DNA of 64,000 nt from Cherax quadricarinatus (lineage: Eukaryota; Arthropoda; Malacostraca; Decapoda; Parastacidae), in NCBI RefSeq assembly GCF_038502225.1, contig NW_027196909.1, forward strand, positions 1 to 64,000. The letters are read 5' to 3'. This document shows positions 53,078 to 64,000 of this stretch, in pieces. Under the pieces are notes generated by a model that was given only the letters and a program-made list of their open reading frames with translations, did not search any database and had not been told where the DNA came from. Positions within the stretch are counted from its first letter, which is position 1; the number at the start of each line of letters is the position of its first letter. The position numbers were made by a program, and so were the translations under genes.

Positions 53078-54167
53078 GGGCAGTAAAGCAACAGCAAAGA
53101 ACTACAGACCAATAGCACTAACATCCCATATCATAAAAATCTTTGAAAGGGTCCTAAGAAGCAAGATCACCACCCATCTAGAAACCCATCAGTTACACAA
53201 CCCAGGGCAACATGGGTTTAGAACAGGTCGCTCCTGTCTGTCTCAACTATTGGATCACTACGACAAGGTCCTAAATGCACTAGAAGACAAAAAGAATGCA
53301 GATGTAATATATACAGACTTTGCAAAAGCCTTCGACAAGTGTGACCATGGCATAATAGCGCACAAAATGCGTGCTAAAGGAATAACAGGAAAAGTCGGTC
53401 GATGGATCTATAATTTCCTCACTAACAGAACACAGAGAGTAGTCGTCAACAGAGTAAAGTCCGAGGCAGCTACGGTGAAAAGCTCTGTTCCACAAGGCAC
53501 AGTACTTGCTCCCATCTTGTTCCTCATCCTCATATCCGACATAGACAAGGATGTCAGCCACAGCACCATGTCTTCCTTTGCAGATGACACCCGAATCTGC
53601 ATGACAGTGTCTTCCATTGCAGACACTGCAAGGCTCCAGGCGGACATCAACCAAATCTTTCAGTGGGCTGCAGAAAACAATATGAAGTACAACGATGAGA
53701 AATTTCAATTACTCAGATATGGTAAACATGAGGAAATTAAATCTTCATCAGAGTACAAAACAAATTCTGGCCACAAAATAGAGCGAAACACCAACGTCAA
53801 AGACCTGGGAGTGATCATGTCGGAGGATCTCACCTTCAAGGACCATAACATTATATCAATCGCATCTGCTAGAAAAATGACAGGATGGATAATGAGAACC
53901 TTCAAAACTAGGGAGGCCAAGCCCATGATGACACTCTTCAGGTCACTTGTTTTATCTAGGCTGGAATATTGCTGCACACTAACAGCACCTTGGAAGGCAG
54001 GTGAAATTGCCGACCTAGAAAATGTACAGAGAACTTTCATGGCGCGCATAACGGAGATAAAACACCTCAATTACTGGGAGCGCTTGAGGTTCCTAAACCT
54101 GTATTCCCTGGAACGCAGGAGGGAGAGATACATGATTATATACACCCGGGTGTTGAGCATGTCTTAA
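53078..54167 (+). pseudogene. second-family LINE RT, partial
   Basis: From GGSKATAKNYRPIALTSHII through KKNADVIYTDFAKAFDKCDH, VKSSVPQGTVLAPILFLILI (Ser-Ser-Val for the usual SGVPQG), SSFADDTRICM, TNVKDLGVIMSEDLTFKDHN and ENVQRTFMARITEIKHLNYW to RERYMIIYTRVL, where it stops at 54167. Motifs B, C and D are present; the fingers region is partial and the endonuclease is missing. Together with 52374-53077 it makes a 597-residue chimeric frame. Confidence 0.85.
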
Positions 54168-54169
54168 TT

Positions 54170-54340
54170 TCATCTTGTCGGTATTATATACCATTCTTGT
54201 ACTACTACTACTACCACCACCACCTCTTCCTGCCTATATATAGCCGTCCTGCTCCACTTCTGGTTAGTGTGACTTTGTAAATGGTCCAAGTCGGACCGAA
54301 ACGTCGTCGTAAGCTTCTCTTTCATGTCCTTTCTAATTCT
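54170..54340 (+). repeat. Penelope-type terminal repeat, third family
   Basis: Starts CTTGTCGGTATTATATACCA, has a CTACTACTACTACCACCACC tract, a TATATATAG box, TGACTTTGTAAATGGTCC and a core at 54271-54308 (GAC ... GGUCC-AAGUC-GGACC, GAA, ACGU, C, GUC). Stem I GAC/GUC and stem II pair well; the core itself is degenerate. Confidence 0.6.
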
Positions 54341-54344
54341 TCCC

Positions 54345-54505
54345 CCTCAAGGAAGGTTCCTTGACGTTGGTGAGGGGCTCTTGATTTAGGGAATTGGATC
54401 TGTGCTCCAGTTCCCCGAATTAAGCCTGAATGCCTTCCACATCCCCCCCCAGGCGCTGTATAATCCTCTGGGTTTAGCGCGTCCCCTTGATTATAATAAT
54501 AATCT
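54345..54505 (-). repeat. SINE-like repeat, single copy
   Basis: Third copy of the unit described at 33020-33312 (CTCCAGTTCCCCGAATTAAG, GCGCTGTATAATCCTCTGGG), ending in ATTATAATAATAAT. Confidence 0.65.
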
Positions 54506-54976
54506 AATTCTTCAATGGTTTAATTTGGAAGCCGGTTAGTGAACTTGGGTGAAGGTGTGGGCATCCCGCTCTGCTGGTGCTTGGCAAGCTGCTCCACACC
54601 ATATAACTGAGAGATTCTAAATCTTGTTAATATTTACAAAAGAACTCATGTTTCTTATTTCTTTCAGGGTTCAGTTTTGGTCAAGAAATCTTGGCAGTAC
54701 ATCTGGAAGTTGGCCGCCATATTGACTGAGCTGTGACTGGCCCTTGTAAACAACAACAACAACAACACCAGCTGGTCAGTCATTCTGGGATTTTTTTTCT
54801 CTTCTTTTTTTGAGAAATTTTATCTGCCTATCTACTGATTGATGGTTATAATATGTTTGTTTGTTGGTGATTTTGTTTATCGTCATAAATGTGAGAAAAG
54901 TGCTTGGAGGTTCACTAATTTTGTTTCACATTGAGAACAAGATTTTGTTTGGATACTTTTAACTTAGAGAGTTAAA
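54506..54976. other. no supported gene
   Basis: Unique-looking, with CAACAACAACAACAACA near 54750 and T-runs near 54790. Confidence 0.5.
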
Positions 54977-57900
54977 ACCCAGGATAACCCGGGGTAGGGA
55001 GGGTTAGCCAGCCAGGATAACCCAGGGTAGCGTGGGATACCACCTAGGATAACCCAGGGTAGGGTGGGATAGCCACCTAGGATAACCCAGGATAACCCAG
55101 GATAACCCAGGGTAGGGAGGGTTAGCCAGCCAGGATAACCCAGGGTAGCGTGGGATACCACCTAGGATAACCCGGGGTAGGGTGGCATAGCCACCCGGGG
55201 TAGGGAGGGTTAGCCAGCCAGGATAACCCAGGGTAGGGTTGGATAGCCACCCCGGGTAGGGAGGGTTAACCAGCCAGGATAACCCAGGGTAGGGTGGGAT
55301 AGCCACCTAGGATAACCCAGGGTAGGGTGGGATAGCCACCTAGGATAACCCGGGGTAGGGTGGAATAGCCACCTGGGGTAGGAAGGGTTAGCCAGCCAGG
55401 ATAACCCAGGGTAGGGTGGGATAGCCACCTAGGATAACCCAGGATAACCCAGGATAACCCGGGGTAGGGAGGGTTAGCCAGCCAGGATAACCCAGGGTAG
55501 CGTGGGATACCACCTAGGATAACCCGGGGTAGGGTGGGATAGCCACCTGGGGTAGGGAGGGTTAGCCAGCCAAGATAACCCAGGGTAGGGTGGGATAGCC
55601 ACCTAGGATAACCCAGGGTAGGGTTGGATAGCCACCCCTGGTAGGGAGGGTTAACCAGCCAGGATAAACCCAGGGTAGGGTGGAATAGCCACCCAGGGTA
55701 GGGAGGGTTAGCCAGCCAGGATAACCCAGGGTAGGGTGGGATAGCCACCTAGGATAACCCGGGGTAGGGTGAAATAGCCACCTGGGGTAGGAAGGGTTAG
55801 CCAGCCAGGATAACCCAGGGTAGGGTGGGATAGCCACCTAGGATAACCCAGGGTAGGGTGGAATAGCCACCTAGGATAACCCGGGGTAGGGTGGAATAGC
55901 CACCTGGGGTAGGAAGGGTTAGCCAGCCAGGATAACCCAGGGTAGGGTGGGATAGCCACCTAGGATAACCCAGGATAACCCAGGATAACCCGGGGTAGGG
56001 AGGGTTAGCCAGCCAGGATAACCCAGGGTAGCGTGGGATACCACCTAGGATAACCCGGGGTAGGGTGGGATAGCCACCCGGGGTAGGGAGGGATAGCCAG
56101 CCAAGATAACCCAGGGTAGGGTGGGATAGCCTCCTAGGATAACCCAGGGTAGGGTTGAATAGCCACCCCTGGTAGGGAGGGTTAACCAGCCAGGATAACC
56201 CAGGGTAGGGTGGAATAGCCACCCGGGGTAGGGAGGGTTAGCCAGCCAGGATAACCCAGGGTGGGGTGGGATAGCCACGTAGGATAACCCGGGGTAGGGT
56301 GGAATAGCCACCTGGGGTAGGAAGGGTTAGCCAGCCAGGATAACCCAGGGTAGGGTGGGATAGCCACCTAGGATAACCCAGGGTAGGGTGGGGTAGCCAC
56401 CTAGGATAACCTGGGGTAGGGTGGAATAGCCACCTGGGGTAGGAAGGATTAGCTAGCCAGGATAACCCAGGGTAGGGTGGGATAGCCACCTAGGATAACC
56501 CAGGATAACCCAGGATAACCTGGGGTAGGGTGGGTTAGCCAGTCAGGATAACCCAGGGTTGCGTGGGATACCACCTAGGATAACCCGGGGTAGGGTGGGA
56601 TAGCCACCCAGGTTAGGGAGGGTTAGCCAGCCAGGATAACCCAGAGTAGGGTGGGATAGCCACCTATGATAACCCAGGGTAGGGTTGGATAGCCACCCCG
56701 GGTAGGGAGGGTTAACCAGCCAGGATAACCCAGGGTAGGGTGGAATAGCCACCCGGGGTAGGGAGGGTTAGCCAGCCAGGATAACCCAGGGTAGGGTGGG
56801 ATAGCCACCTAGGATAACCCAGGGTAGGGTGGAATAGCCACCTGGGGTAGGAAGGGTTAGCCACCTAGGATAACCCAGGGTAGGGTGGGATAGCCACCTA
56901 GGATAACCCAGAGTAGGGTGGGATAGCCACCTAGGATAACCCAGGGTAGGGTGGAATAGCCACCTGGGGTAGGAAGGGTTAGCCAGCCAGGATAACCCAG
57001 GGTAGGGTGGGATAGCCACCTAGGATAACCCAGGGTAGGGTGGAATAGCCACCTGGGGTAGGAAGGGTTAGCCACCTAGGATAACCCAGGGTAGGGTGGG
57101 ATAGCCACCTAGGATAACCCAGAGTAGGGTGGGATAGCCACCTAGGATAACCCAGGGTAGGGTGGAATAGCCACCTGGGGTAGGAAGGGTTAGCCAGCCA
57201 GGATAACCCAGGGTAGGGTGGGATAGCCACCTAGGATAACCCAGGATAACCCGGGGTAGTGTGTGATAACCAGCCAGGATAACCCAGGATAACCCGGGGT
57301 AGGGAGGGTTAGCCAGCCAGGATAACCCAGGGTAGCATGGGATAACCAGCCAGGATAACCCAGGATAACCTGGGGTAGCGTGGGATAGCCAGCCAGGATA
57401 ACCCAGGGTATGGTGGGATAGCCACCTAGGATAACCCAGGGTAGAGAGGGTTAACCAGCCAGGATAACCCAGGGTAGGGTGGGATAGCCACCTAGGATAA
57501 CCCAGGGTAGGGTGGAATAGCCACCTGGGGTAGGAAGGGTTAGCCACCTAGGATAACCCAGGGTAGGGTGGGATAGCCACCTAGGATAACCCAGAGTAGG
57601 GTGGGATAGCCACCTAGGATAACCCAGGGTAGGGTGGAATAGCCACCTGGGGTAGGAAGGGTTAGCCAGCCAGGATAACCCAGGGTAGGGTGGGATAGCC
57701 ACCTAGGATAACCCAGGATAACCCGGGGTAGTGTGGGATAACCAGCCAGGATAACCCAGGATAACCCAGGGTAGGGAGGGTTAGCCAGCCAGGATAACCC
57801 AGGGTAGCATGGGATAACCAGCCAGGATAACCCAGGATAACCTGGGGTAGTGTGGGATAGCCAGCCAGGATAACCCAGGGTAGTGTTGGATAGCCAGCCA

Positions 57901-58835
57901 GGATAACCCAGGGTAGGGTGGGATAGCTACCTAGGATAACCCAGGGTAGAGAGGGTTAACCAGCCAGGATAACCCAGGGTAGGGTGGGATAGCCACCTAG
58001 GATAACCCAGGGTAGGGTGGAATACCCACCTAGGATAACCCAGAGTAGGGTGGGATAGCCACCTAGGATAACCCAGGGTAGGGTGGAATAGCCACCTGGG
58101 GTAGGAAGGGTTAGCCAGCCAGGATAACCCAGGGTAGGGTGGGATAGCCACCTAGGATAACCCAGGGTAGGGTGGAATAGCCACCCAGGGTAGTGTGGGA
58201 TAGCCAGCCAGGATAACCCAGGGTAGTGTGGGATAGCCAGCCAGGATAACCCAGGGTAGGGTGGGATAGCTACCTAGGATAACCCAGGGTAGAGAGGGTT
58301 AACCAGCCAGGATAACCCAGGGTAGGGTGGGATAGCCACCTAGGATAACCCAGGGTAGGGTGGAATACCCACCTAGGATAACCCAGAGTAGGGTGGGATA
58401 GCCACCTAGGATAACCCAGGGTAGGGTGGAATAGCCACCTGGGGTAGGAAGGGTTAGCCAGCCAGGATAACCCAGGGTAGGGTGGGATAGCCACCTAGGA
58501 TAACCCAGGGTAGGGTGGAATAGCCACCTGGGGTAGGAAGGGTTAGCCAGCCAGGATAACCCAGGGTAGGGTGGGATAGCCACCTAGGATAACCCAGGAT
58601 AACCTGGGGTAGTGTGGGATAACCAGCCAGGATAACCCAGGATAACCCAGGGTAGGAAGGGTTAGCCAGCCAGGATAACCCAGGGTAGCATGGGATAACC
58701 AGCCAGGATAACCCAGGATAACCTGGGGTAGTGTGGGATAGCCAGCCAGGATAACCCAGGGTAGGGTGGGATAGCTACCTAGGATAACCCAGGGTAGAGA
58801 GGGTTAACCAGCCAGGATAACCCAGGGTAGGGTTG
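54977..58835. repeat. 3.9-kb satellite of ~33-bp monomers with higher-order units
   Basis: Basic unit GGATAACCCAGGGTAGGGTG plus GGATAGCCACCTA (33 bp), with variants (AGCCAGCCAGGATAACCC, 11-bp AGGATAACCC insertions). Larger units recur: 211 bp (for example 56768 and 56979), 472 bp (56979 and 57451) and 343 bp (57927 and 58270). Because the monomer is a multiple of three, the minus strand stays open as Pro/Trp/Leu/Tyr-rich frames; these are not proteins. Confidence 0.95.
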
Positions 58836-58859
58836 GATTGTATGGACAAGAAGTGAGGA

Positions 58860-59355
58860 TCCAAAAATAAAGGTAAGTAGGTTCTTTAACCCCTAAGTAA
58901 TCAGACCCCCAGTCTCAAGTGTCCATAATGTCCAAGATTCTTCTCCCCCCCCCCAATTTTTTTTTCTTGTGATATGGTAGAGAATCTTTTTCTGAAGGTA
59001 ATAAACCCAAAAGCATGAAATTTGATGGAAAATTGTTGAAATTACACAAATTTTGCTGTTTGTTTGTGTTTGTATGCATCAGCAATTTTGCCCACTTCGA
59101 GTCCTATTTGAAGCCAACTACATTGTTCCAGTCGACCAAATTCTTAGCTATCTTCCATTTCATTGATTGAGCCCAAGAAACTACCCAATCAGTTATTTCA
59201 GCTACTCAAAAAAGTGATCAGAAATTGGTAATTTGGCCAATTTCATACAAATTTCAAAATAGGGTCCAGAATAAACAGTACAGACTTTCCTGGCACTAAA
59301 ATAACATTTCCTCTGTTCATTAGTTATGTTCCCAGGCTTTACACATGAATTCCAT
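58860..59355. repeat. R1 repeat, partial copy
   Basis: TAACCCCTAAGTAATCAGAC start, ATATGGTAGAGAATCTTTTT, CCAGAATAAACAGTACAGAC and TTCCTCTGTTCATTAGTTA match the other copies. Confidence 0.6.
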
Positions 59356-59360
59356 TTTGA

Positions 59361-59740
59361 ACTGGTAGACAGCAACTACCCAGGAGAGTACTACTACTAC
59401 TACTACTGTCCTGCCAGATGAGTGCAAGACAGAAACCTTTATTTGTCCTACTTGATGGTAGGAGTGCTGATGTCTTTTTTTTTGTTTGTTTGTTTGTTTG
59501 TTTTATAAACACAAGATAAGAGGTATATCTTGGTAGTACTTTTACTTACAATTATGTCACAGTACACATGTATGTATACATTTATGTATACACACTCATC
59601 TGAGCGTTCTTTGGTTTTTCTTAATAGCTCTTGTTCTTATTTTCCTTTCTTATCCATGGGGAAGTGGAATAAGAATTGTTCCTGCGTAAGCCATGCATGT
59701 CGTAAGTCAACTATGCGAGACATTCACCCACTCTGCCTGT
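59361..59740 (+). repeat. dispersed non-coding repeat, copy 1
   Basis: GGTAGACAGCAACTACCCAG, GTACTACTACTACTACTACT, CTGTCCTGCCAGATGAGTGC, then ATCCATGGGGAAGTGG and CGTAAGCCATGCATGTCGTA. Its partner is 63250-63725, where it runs into an RTE-type tail. Confidence 0.6.
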
Positions 59741-60480
59741 TGTATCCCAACAAGTGAGCATGGCTGTCTCCTGTATTACCCAGTGCTTAACAAGAGGGTA
59801 CATATAAAAATAAGAACAGTGGCTATAGTTTACTTGATAAAGAGGGAATACACCATTATCTTAGAGAATTACATAGTATAATAATTGACTCGTGGGACTT
59901 ATTACCAGGAGGGGGTGAGAACGTTATCAGTAACACGGACTCGTACGCTCTCTCAATTCACCGACCAGCCAATCCGAGCTCTGCCCCAAGTGGCCCACTA
60001 CACACTCGGCTGTCCAGAGCTCCCACTCACAGGCCCTCTCTCTCTCTCTCCCTCCCTAGCTGCTTCCTTGGTTTATATTGTCTTTTCTGCAACCCCCTTT
60101 AACCCCAGGTTTTGGGAGTCGCCCTCCATGGGGCACAAAGGAACGGCACCAGGAGTCTTGCTGTGCCAAGGCGAGGGGTGTGACAATTTACACTGGTCAT
60201 TCAAGTAAATTTTTGACCTTACAAGCACAGTTGACCTACATTGCAACTAAAATGCTAAGCTTACAGCTTACTAAAAATGAAAATAAAACCTTTAAGTTGG
60301 GATGTTTGTGCATGGATGTAGTACACATGACAAGATGGAGATGATTGTGGATGTTATAAATGAAAAGAATTTGGATGTCCTGGCTCGGTGAAACAAAGCT
60401 GAAAGGGGTAGTAGGAGAGTTTCAGTGGGGAGAAATAAATGGGATTAGGTCAGGAGTTTCCAATAGTTAGAGCTAAGGAA
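59741..60480. other. no supported gene
   Basis: Mixed sequence, including a GC-rich stretch with CTCTCTCTCTCTC near 60040 and GGTTTTGGGAGTCGCCCTCC near 60105. No domain recognised. Confidence 0.4.
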
Positions 60481-60529
60481 GGTGTAAAGTAAAAGGACAC
60501 AAGTGCAACTAATGTGACATTTTTATTGT

Positions 60530-60564
60530 GGCAACGTTTCGCTCTCCAGGAGCTTTATCAAGCC
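60530..60564 (-). ncRNA. hammerhead-like motif, U3-A8 variant
   Basis: Minus strand: GGC (stem I), core UUGAUAA, extra A, stem II GCUC-CUGGA-GAGC, GAA, ACGU, U, GCC complementary to GGC. Distal UGUGAC / GUCACA gives six further pairs. Both C3 and G8 differ from consensus, as U and A. Confidence 0.55.
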
Positions 60565-60833
60565 GTCACAAACAGTACGTGGACACCGAGGGTATATATA
60601 GGCTCAGAGTGAGGTGCAATACTAGTGGTAGTAGTAGTAGCAGTAATGCAAGTTATAGTAGTAATACAATATGTTAGAACAATTAACTCGCACACGAGTA
60701 AAAGGATATAAAAGCTATTACTTGGGTAACATCAAAATAGGTTAAATAAATATTTCTATTGGAGGCTGGATAGAGAAGGCCTGTTTCAGTGTTCATTCTC
60801 TGTAATGTGCTTGTGTAGTATTAACAGGAGAGA

Positions 60834-61809
60834 CTATGTGATGGCAGGGTTTACTGTTTTCAGGAGGATTCTTGCTAAGACTTCAGAGATGGTGAAGCTG
60901 CCGTTGTTTTGTTTAACTGTATTAGAAATGGCTATTAGTGAAGATTCAAGGCACTTGCGTCTGTGGAAATTAGTTTCTTTGATTACTAATTGGGCGTCCC
61001 TGAATTTCAGGAGATGATCGATTGGTGGAATTTCGGTGTTGTACACAGGCGTTGTTCAAGTTATCGTTCCTACATGCGTAAATGTGTTCATTGAAGCGGG
61101 TGTCGTGGTTTCTTGCTGTTTGACCAACATAAATCTTGCTGCAGCCTCCACAGGGTATAGTGTAAACCCCTTCGTTGACTGGTTTGTGGTGCTTGGATTT
61201 TGTTCTGGTTAGATTCTTTATTGAAGTGCTGGAAGCGATGGCGACTCTGGTGTTAGCTTGTGAAAGTGCTTTAGAAACATTCAGTGCAACCTGGCTGTTG
61301 GGAAGAATTATAACTTTGTTGGGAGTGGTGTTGGTGCGTGGAGAATTAATGATCTGAAGTGCTCTTTTCTTGCAGTCTTTGGTGAAAAAGGAAGGAAAAT
61401 GTAAATCAGTGAAGGTTTGGTGAATGTATGTACATTCCTTGTCAAGAAACTCGGGACTACAAATTCAGCATGCTCTCGGGAAAAATCCAGTGACGATGCC
61501 TCTTTTGGTCTCAGTATCTTGACTGGAATAGAAGTGTGCGAGATCATTTTTATTTGTAGATTTTCGATAAACTTGAAATCTTAGGTTGTTGTCTACTTTG
61601 TGAATGAGGACGTCTAGAAAAGGTAACTTGTCATTGGACTCTTCTTCTAGTGTAAACTGGATCGCCGGTTCAACTGCGTTGAGCCTTGCCTGAAGATTCT
61701 GTACATCAAAACATCTGGGAGTTCTTACGAGAATGTCGTCCACGTAACGTAACCAAGTGATGCTTGAAGGGATGATGTTGGCGAAGTGTTCGGACTCTAG
61801 GTGTTCCAC
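60834..61809 (-). pseudogene. Penelope RT C-terminal part and GIY-YIG endonuclease
   Basis: 61465-61809 encodes RT: ITWLRYVDDILVRTP (YVDD), IQFTLEEESNDKLPFLDVLI, FQVYRKSTNKNDLAHFYSSQ, TKRGIVTGFFPRA. Other frames continue with FTKDCKKRALQIINSPRTNT and the GIY-YIG nuclease (GVYTIPCGGCSKIYVGQTAR, DTRFNEHIYACRNDN). After a frameshift near 61050 comes IPPIDHLLKFRDAQLVIKET and RRKCLESSLIAISNTVKQNN. Sequence upstream of YVDD (KLYKQTYGMG, then a frame change) is cut at 61917. Dead copy. Confidence 0.85.
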
Positions 61810-61917
61810 GTACGAGTTGGCTAAGATGGCAATGATGGGGGACCCCGATTCCCATGCCGTAGGTTTGTTTGTAGAGCTTGTTATTGAAAGAAAAACAGTT
61901 GAAATTAATACAGTTCA

Positions 61918-62885
61918 ATTTTTTTTTTCTCCAACAAGTTGGCCGTCTCCCACCGAGGCAGGGTGACCCACTATGGCAGGGTGACCCACTGAGGCAGGAT
62001 GACCCAAAAAGAAAAAATCCCCAAAAAGAAAATACTTTCATCATCATTCAACACTTTCACCACACTCACACATAACCACTGTTTTTGCAGAGGTGCTCAG
62101 AACACAACAGTTTAGAAGCATATACGTATAAAGATACACAACATATCCCTCCAAACTGCCAATATCCCAAACCCGTCCTTTAGAGTGCAGGCATTGTACT
62201 TCCCATTTCCAGGACTCAAGTCTGGTTATATAAAATAACCGGTGTCCCTGAATCCCTTCACTAAATATTACCCTGCTCATACTCCAACAAATCGTCAGGT
62301 CCCAAATACCATTCGTCTCCATTCACTCCTATCTAACACGCTCACGCACGCTTGCTGGAAGTCCAAGCCCCTTGCCCACAAAACCTCCTTTACCCCCTCC
62401 CTCCAACCTTTTCGAGGATGACCCCTACCCCGCCTTCCTTCCCCTACAGATTTATACGCTGTCCATGTCATTCTACTTTGATCCATTCTCTCTAAATGAC
62501 CAAACCACCTCAACAACCCCTCTTCAGCCCTCTGACTAATACTTTTATTAACTCCACACCTTCTTTTAATTTCCGCTTTCTGAATTTTCTGCATAATATT
62601 TACACCACACATTGCCCTTAGACAGGACATCTCCACTGCCTCCAACCATCTCCTCGCCGCAGCATTTACAACCCAAGCTTCACACCCATATAAGAGTGTT
62701 GGTACTACTATACTTTCATACATTCCCTTCTTTGCCTCCATAGATAACGTTTTTTGACTCCACATATACCTCAACGCACCACTCACCTTTTTTCCCTCAT
62801 CAATTCTATGATTAACCTCATCCTTCATAAATCCATCCGCCGACACGTCAACTCCCAAGTATCTGAAAACATTCACTTCTTCCAT
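61918..62885 (-). pseudogene. RTE-group LINE, 3' end, inserted in Penelope element
   Basis: The minus frame 62295-62885 is open: VNVFRYLGVDVSADGFMKDE, VPTLLYGCEAWVVNAAARRW, LLRWFGHLERMDQSRMTWTA and a C-terminus reaching VLDRSEWRRMVFGT. The 3' UTR (62294-61918) ends with repeated CACCCTGCC / GGTGGG units and GGCCAACTTGTTGGAG before A-rich DNA. Only the region after the RT catalytic motifs is present. Same family as 22680-25354, about 90% alike by eye over shared coding sequence. Confidence 0.85.
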
Positions 62886-63249
62886 ACTCCATATTTATTT
62901 CTTTGCTAAGGTTACAATGTGTGTTTTCATATAGTATGAATGGAGCAGAGAAAGCCATTATCATGCCTAGGTATTTCAGGCAGACTTTACCTAATACTTA
63001 TACACTACTTTTTTCTAGACAGGTGAAGAGTGGTAGAATACAAACAAACAGTCAATCTTCACTCCATTGTTAATATGAGGTTGTACAATTTATGACAATC
63101 TTACATTTTTAAGTACAAAATTAGCTTCTTTTACAGTGGTAGAATACAAATGTTATATATTTCACTTTTATTATTAATATGAGGTTGTACAATTTATGAT
63201 AGCCAGTTTATGATACAATCAATCATACATTTTTAAGTTTGTAATTAAG
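62886..63249. other. no supported gene; LINE 3'-UTR-like patches
   Basis: TATCATGCCTAGGTATTTCAGGCAGAC resembles the 3' UTR of the LINE at 29838-31551 (GGCTAGGCATTTCGGGCAGAC). The AATATGAGGTTGTACAATTTATGA block occurs twice (about 63073 and 63176). Confidence 0.45.
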
Positions 63250-63725
63250 TTCATAGGTAGTAGGTTGGTAGACAGCAACCACCCAGGGAGGTACTACTGT
63301 CCTGCCAAACGAGTGTAAAACGAAAGCCTGTACTTGTTTTACATGATGGTAGGATTGCTGGTGTCTTTTGTCTGTCTCATAAATATGCAAGATTCCAGGT
63401 ACGTCTTGCTACTTGTACTTAAACTTAGGTGACATTACACATACATGTACAAGTATATATATATACGTACCCCTCTGGGTTTTCTTCTATTTTCTTTCTA
63501 GTTCTTGTTCTTGTTTATTTCCTCTTATCTCCATGGGAAAGTTGAACAGAATTCTTCCTCCGTAAGCCATGTGTGTTGTAAGAAGTGACTAAAATGCTGG
63601 GAGCAAGGGGCTAGTAACCCCTTCTCCTGTGTATATTTCTAAATGCAAAAGGAGAAACTTTTGTTTTTCCTTTTGGGCCAACCCGCCTCGGTGGGATACG
63701 GCTGGTGTGTTGAAAGAAAGAAGTT
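63250..63725 (+). repeat. dispersed non-coding repeat, copy 2, with RTE-type tail
   Basis: Matches 59361-59740 (GTAGACAGCAACCACCCAGG, CTGTCCTGCCAAACGAGTG, CTCCATGGGAAAGTTGAAC). It continues through GGGAGCAAGGGGCTAGTAAC to TTTTGGGCCAACCCGCCTCG and GGCTGGTGTGTTGAAAGA, an RTE-like 3' end, so this repeat is probably an RTE-family 3' UTR. Confidence 0.6.
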
Positions 63726-63865
63726 CATTTACTCTTATTATTAATATTCAGTAGTACAATTAGTGATACAAACATACATTATAAGTTTGTAAAAATGGCT
63801 TAATAGTTTAAGTATAATAAAGACTTTAGGGGAGTTGCTTTAAATTTGATTGGGATTGATGATGA

Positions 63866-63868
63866 TTA

Positions 63869-63917
<49 letters not shown>

Positions 63918-63930
63918 CATATTATTATTA
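63866..63930. repeat. (TTA)n microsatellite
   Basis: About 60 bp of nearly pure TTA/ATT. Confidence 0.85.
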
Positions 63931-64000
63931 TTTTTGAGTATAATCCTAAACTGATTTGTGGGCCTGGGACCTCTTGCTGCTTCAGGTATAGAGTTGCAGA

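Larger units (their letters stand above)
60486..61917 (-). mobile_element. Penelope-like element 2, 5' part lost
   Basis: Minus-strand order: RT (61917-61440), linker, GIY-YIG (about 61175-60834), then a 3' terminal repeat (about 60720-60486) with a TATATATA box (60593-60600), the hammerhead-like core and CAATAAAAATGTCACATTAG. The upstream part is cut by an RTE insertion at 61918. It is a different family from the element at 40981-47333 but has the same organisation. Confidence 0.8.

Noticed and set aside
54964..58583. Many minus-strand frames of 60-160 residues rich in PYPGLSWL and PTLPWVILGG
   Set aside because: They are translations of the 33-bp satellite; the period is a multiple of three, so stops are absent by arithmetic. 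No start context or non-repeat coding flank.
59885..60344. Two plus-strand frames of about 90-107 residues
   Set aside because: They overlap each other in different frames, include low-complexity CT repeats and show no domain.

Overview
This is a stretch of animal nuclear genome, most likely from a decapod crustacean such as a crayfish. That assignment is an inference: the SINE-like, RTE, CR1-like and Penelope-like repeats look like ones I associate with decapods, and no search was possible. The window is dominated by mobile elements inserted into one another. One probable spliced host gene lies on the minus strand. I see no rRNA, CRISPR or bacterial features.

Host gene: four short minus-strand exons carry canonical splice signals (31787-31852 or up to 31891, 31612-31677, 20114-20212, 9151-9270). 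A possible terminal exon lies at 6273-6469. The first three stay in phase 0 and encode a basic/acidic, nuclear-looking N-terminus. A 261-bp block carrying exon 2 and the end of exon 1 occurs twice without a difference I can see (25355-25615 and 31552-31812).

Region by region. 1-5.3 kb: two degenerate CR1-like LINE pieces in opposite orientation, among copies of a ~1 kb repeat that begins AACCCTTT (here 'R1'). 7.3-11 kb: Penelope-derived palindromes, a Jerky/Tigger-type transposase remnant and LINE debris. 11.7-17.2 kb: R1 copies, two of which carry a pogo/Tigger-like element at the same internal site. 17.4-22 kb: two more Tigger-like elements, one packed with LINE 3' ends, one with CAG repeats. 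22.6-25.4 kb: an RTE LINE interrupted by a 3' fragment of its own family. 26-31.5 kb: a degenerate I/R1-like LINE split by a Tigger element, then a 5'-truncated Jockey-group LINE. 33.5-39.4 kb: an apparently intact two-ORF Jockey-group LINE, the best candidate for a recently active element. 39.4-40 kb: a 32-bp satellite. 40.1-52.3 kb: a Gypsy LTR retrotransposon on the minus strand, split by a 6.35-kb Penelope-like insertion (10-bp target duplication), which is itself full of CR1 copies, and by a CR1-like LINE that happens to be in frame with the Gypsy integrase. 52.3-54.2 kb: an in-frame chimera of two LINEs. 55-58.8 kb: a 33-bp satellite with higher-order structure. 60.5-62.9 kb: a second Penelope-like element cut by an RTE LINE.

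The most interesting signal is a recurrent hammerhead-ribozyme-like fold in the terminal repeats of the Penelope-like elements. Stem I and stem II covary between families, and the core 3-8 base pair changes from C-G to U-A as a pair.
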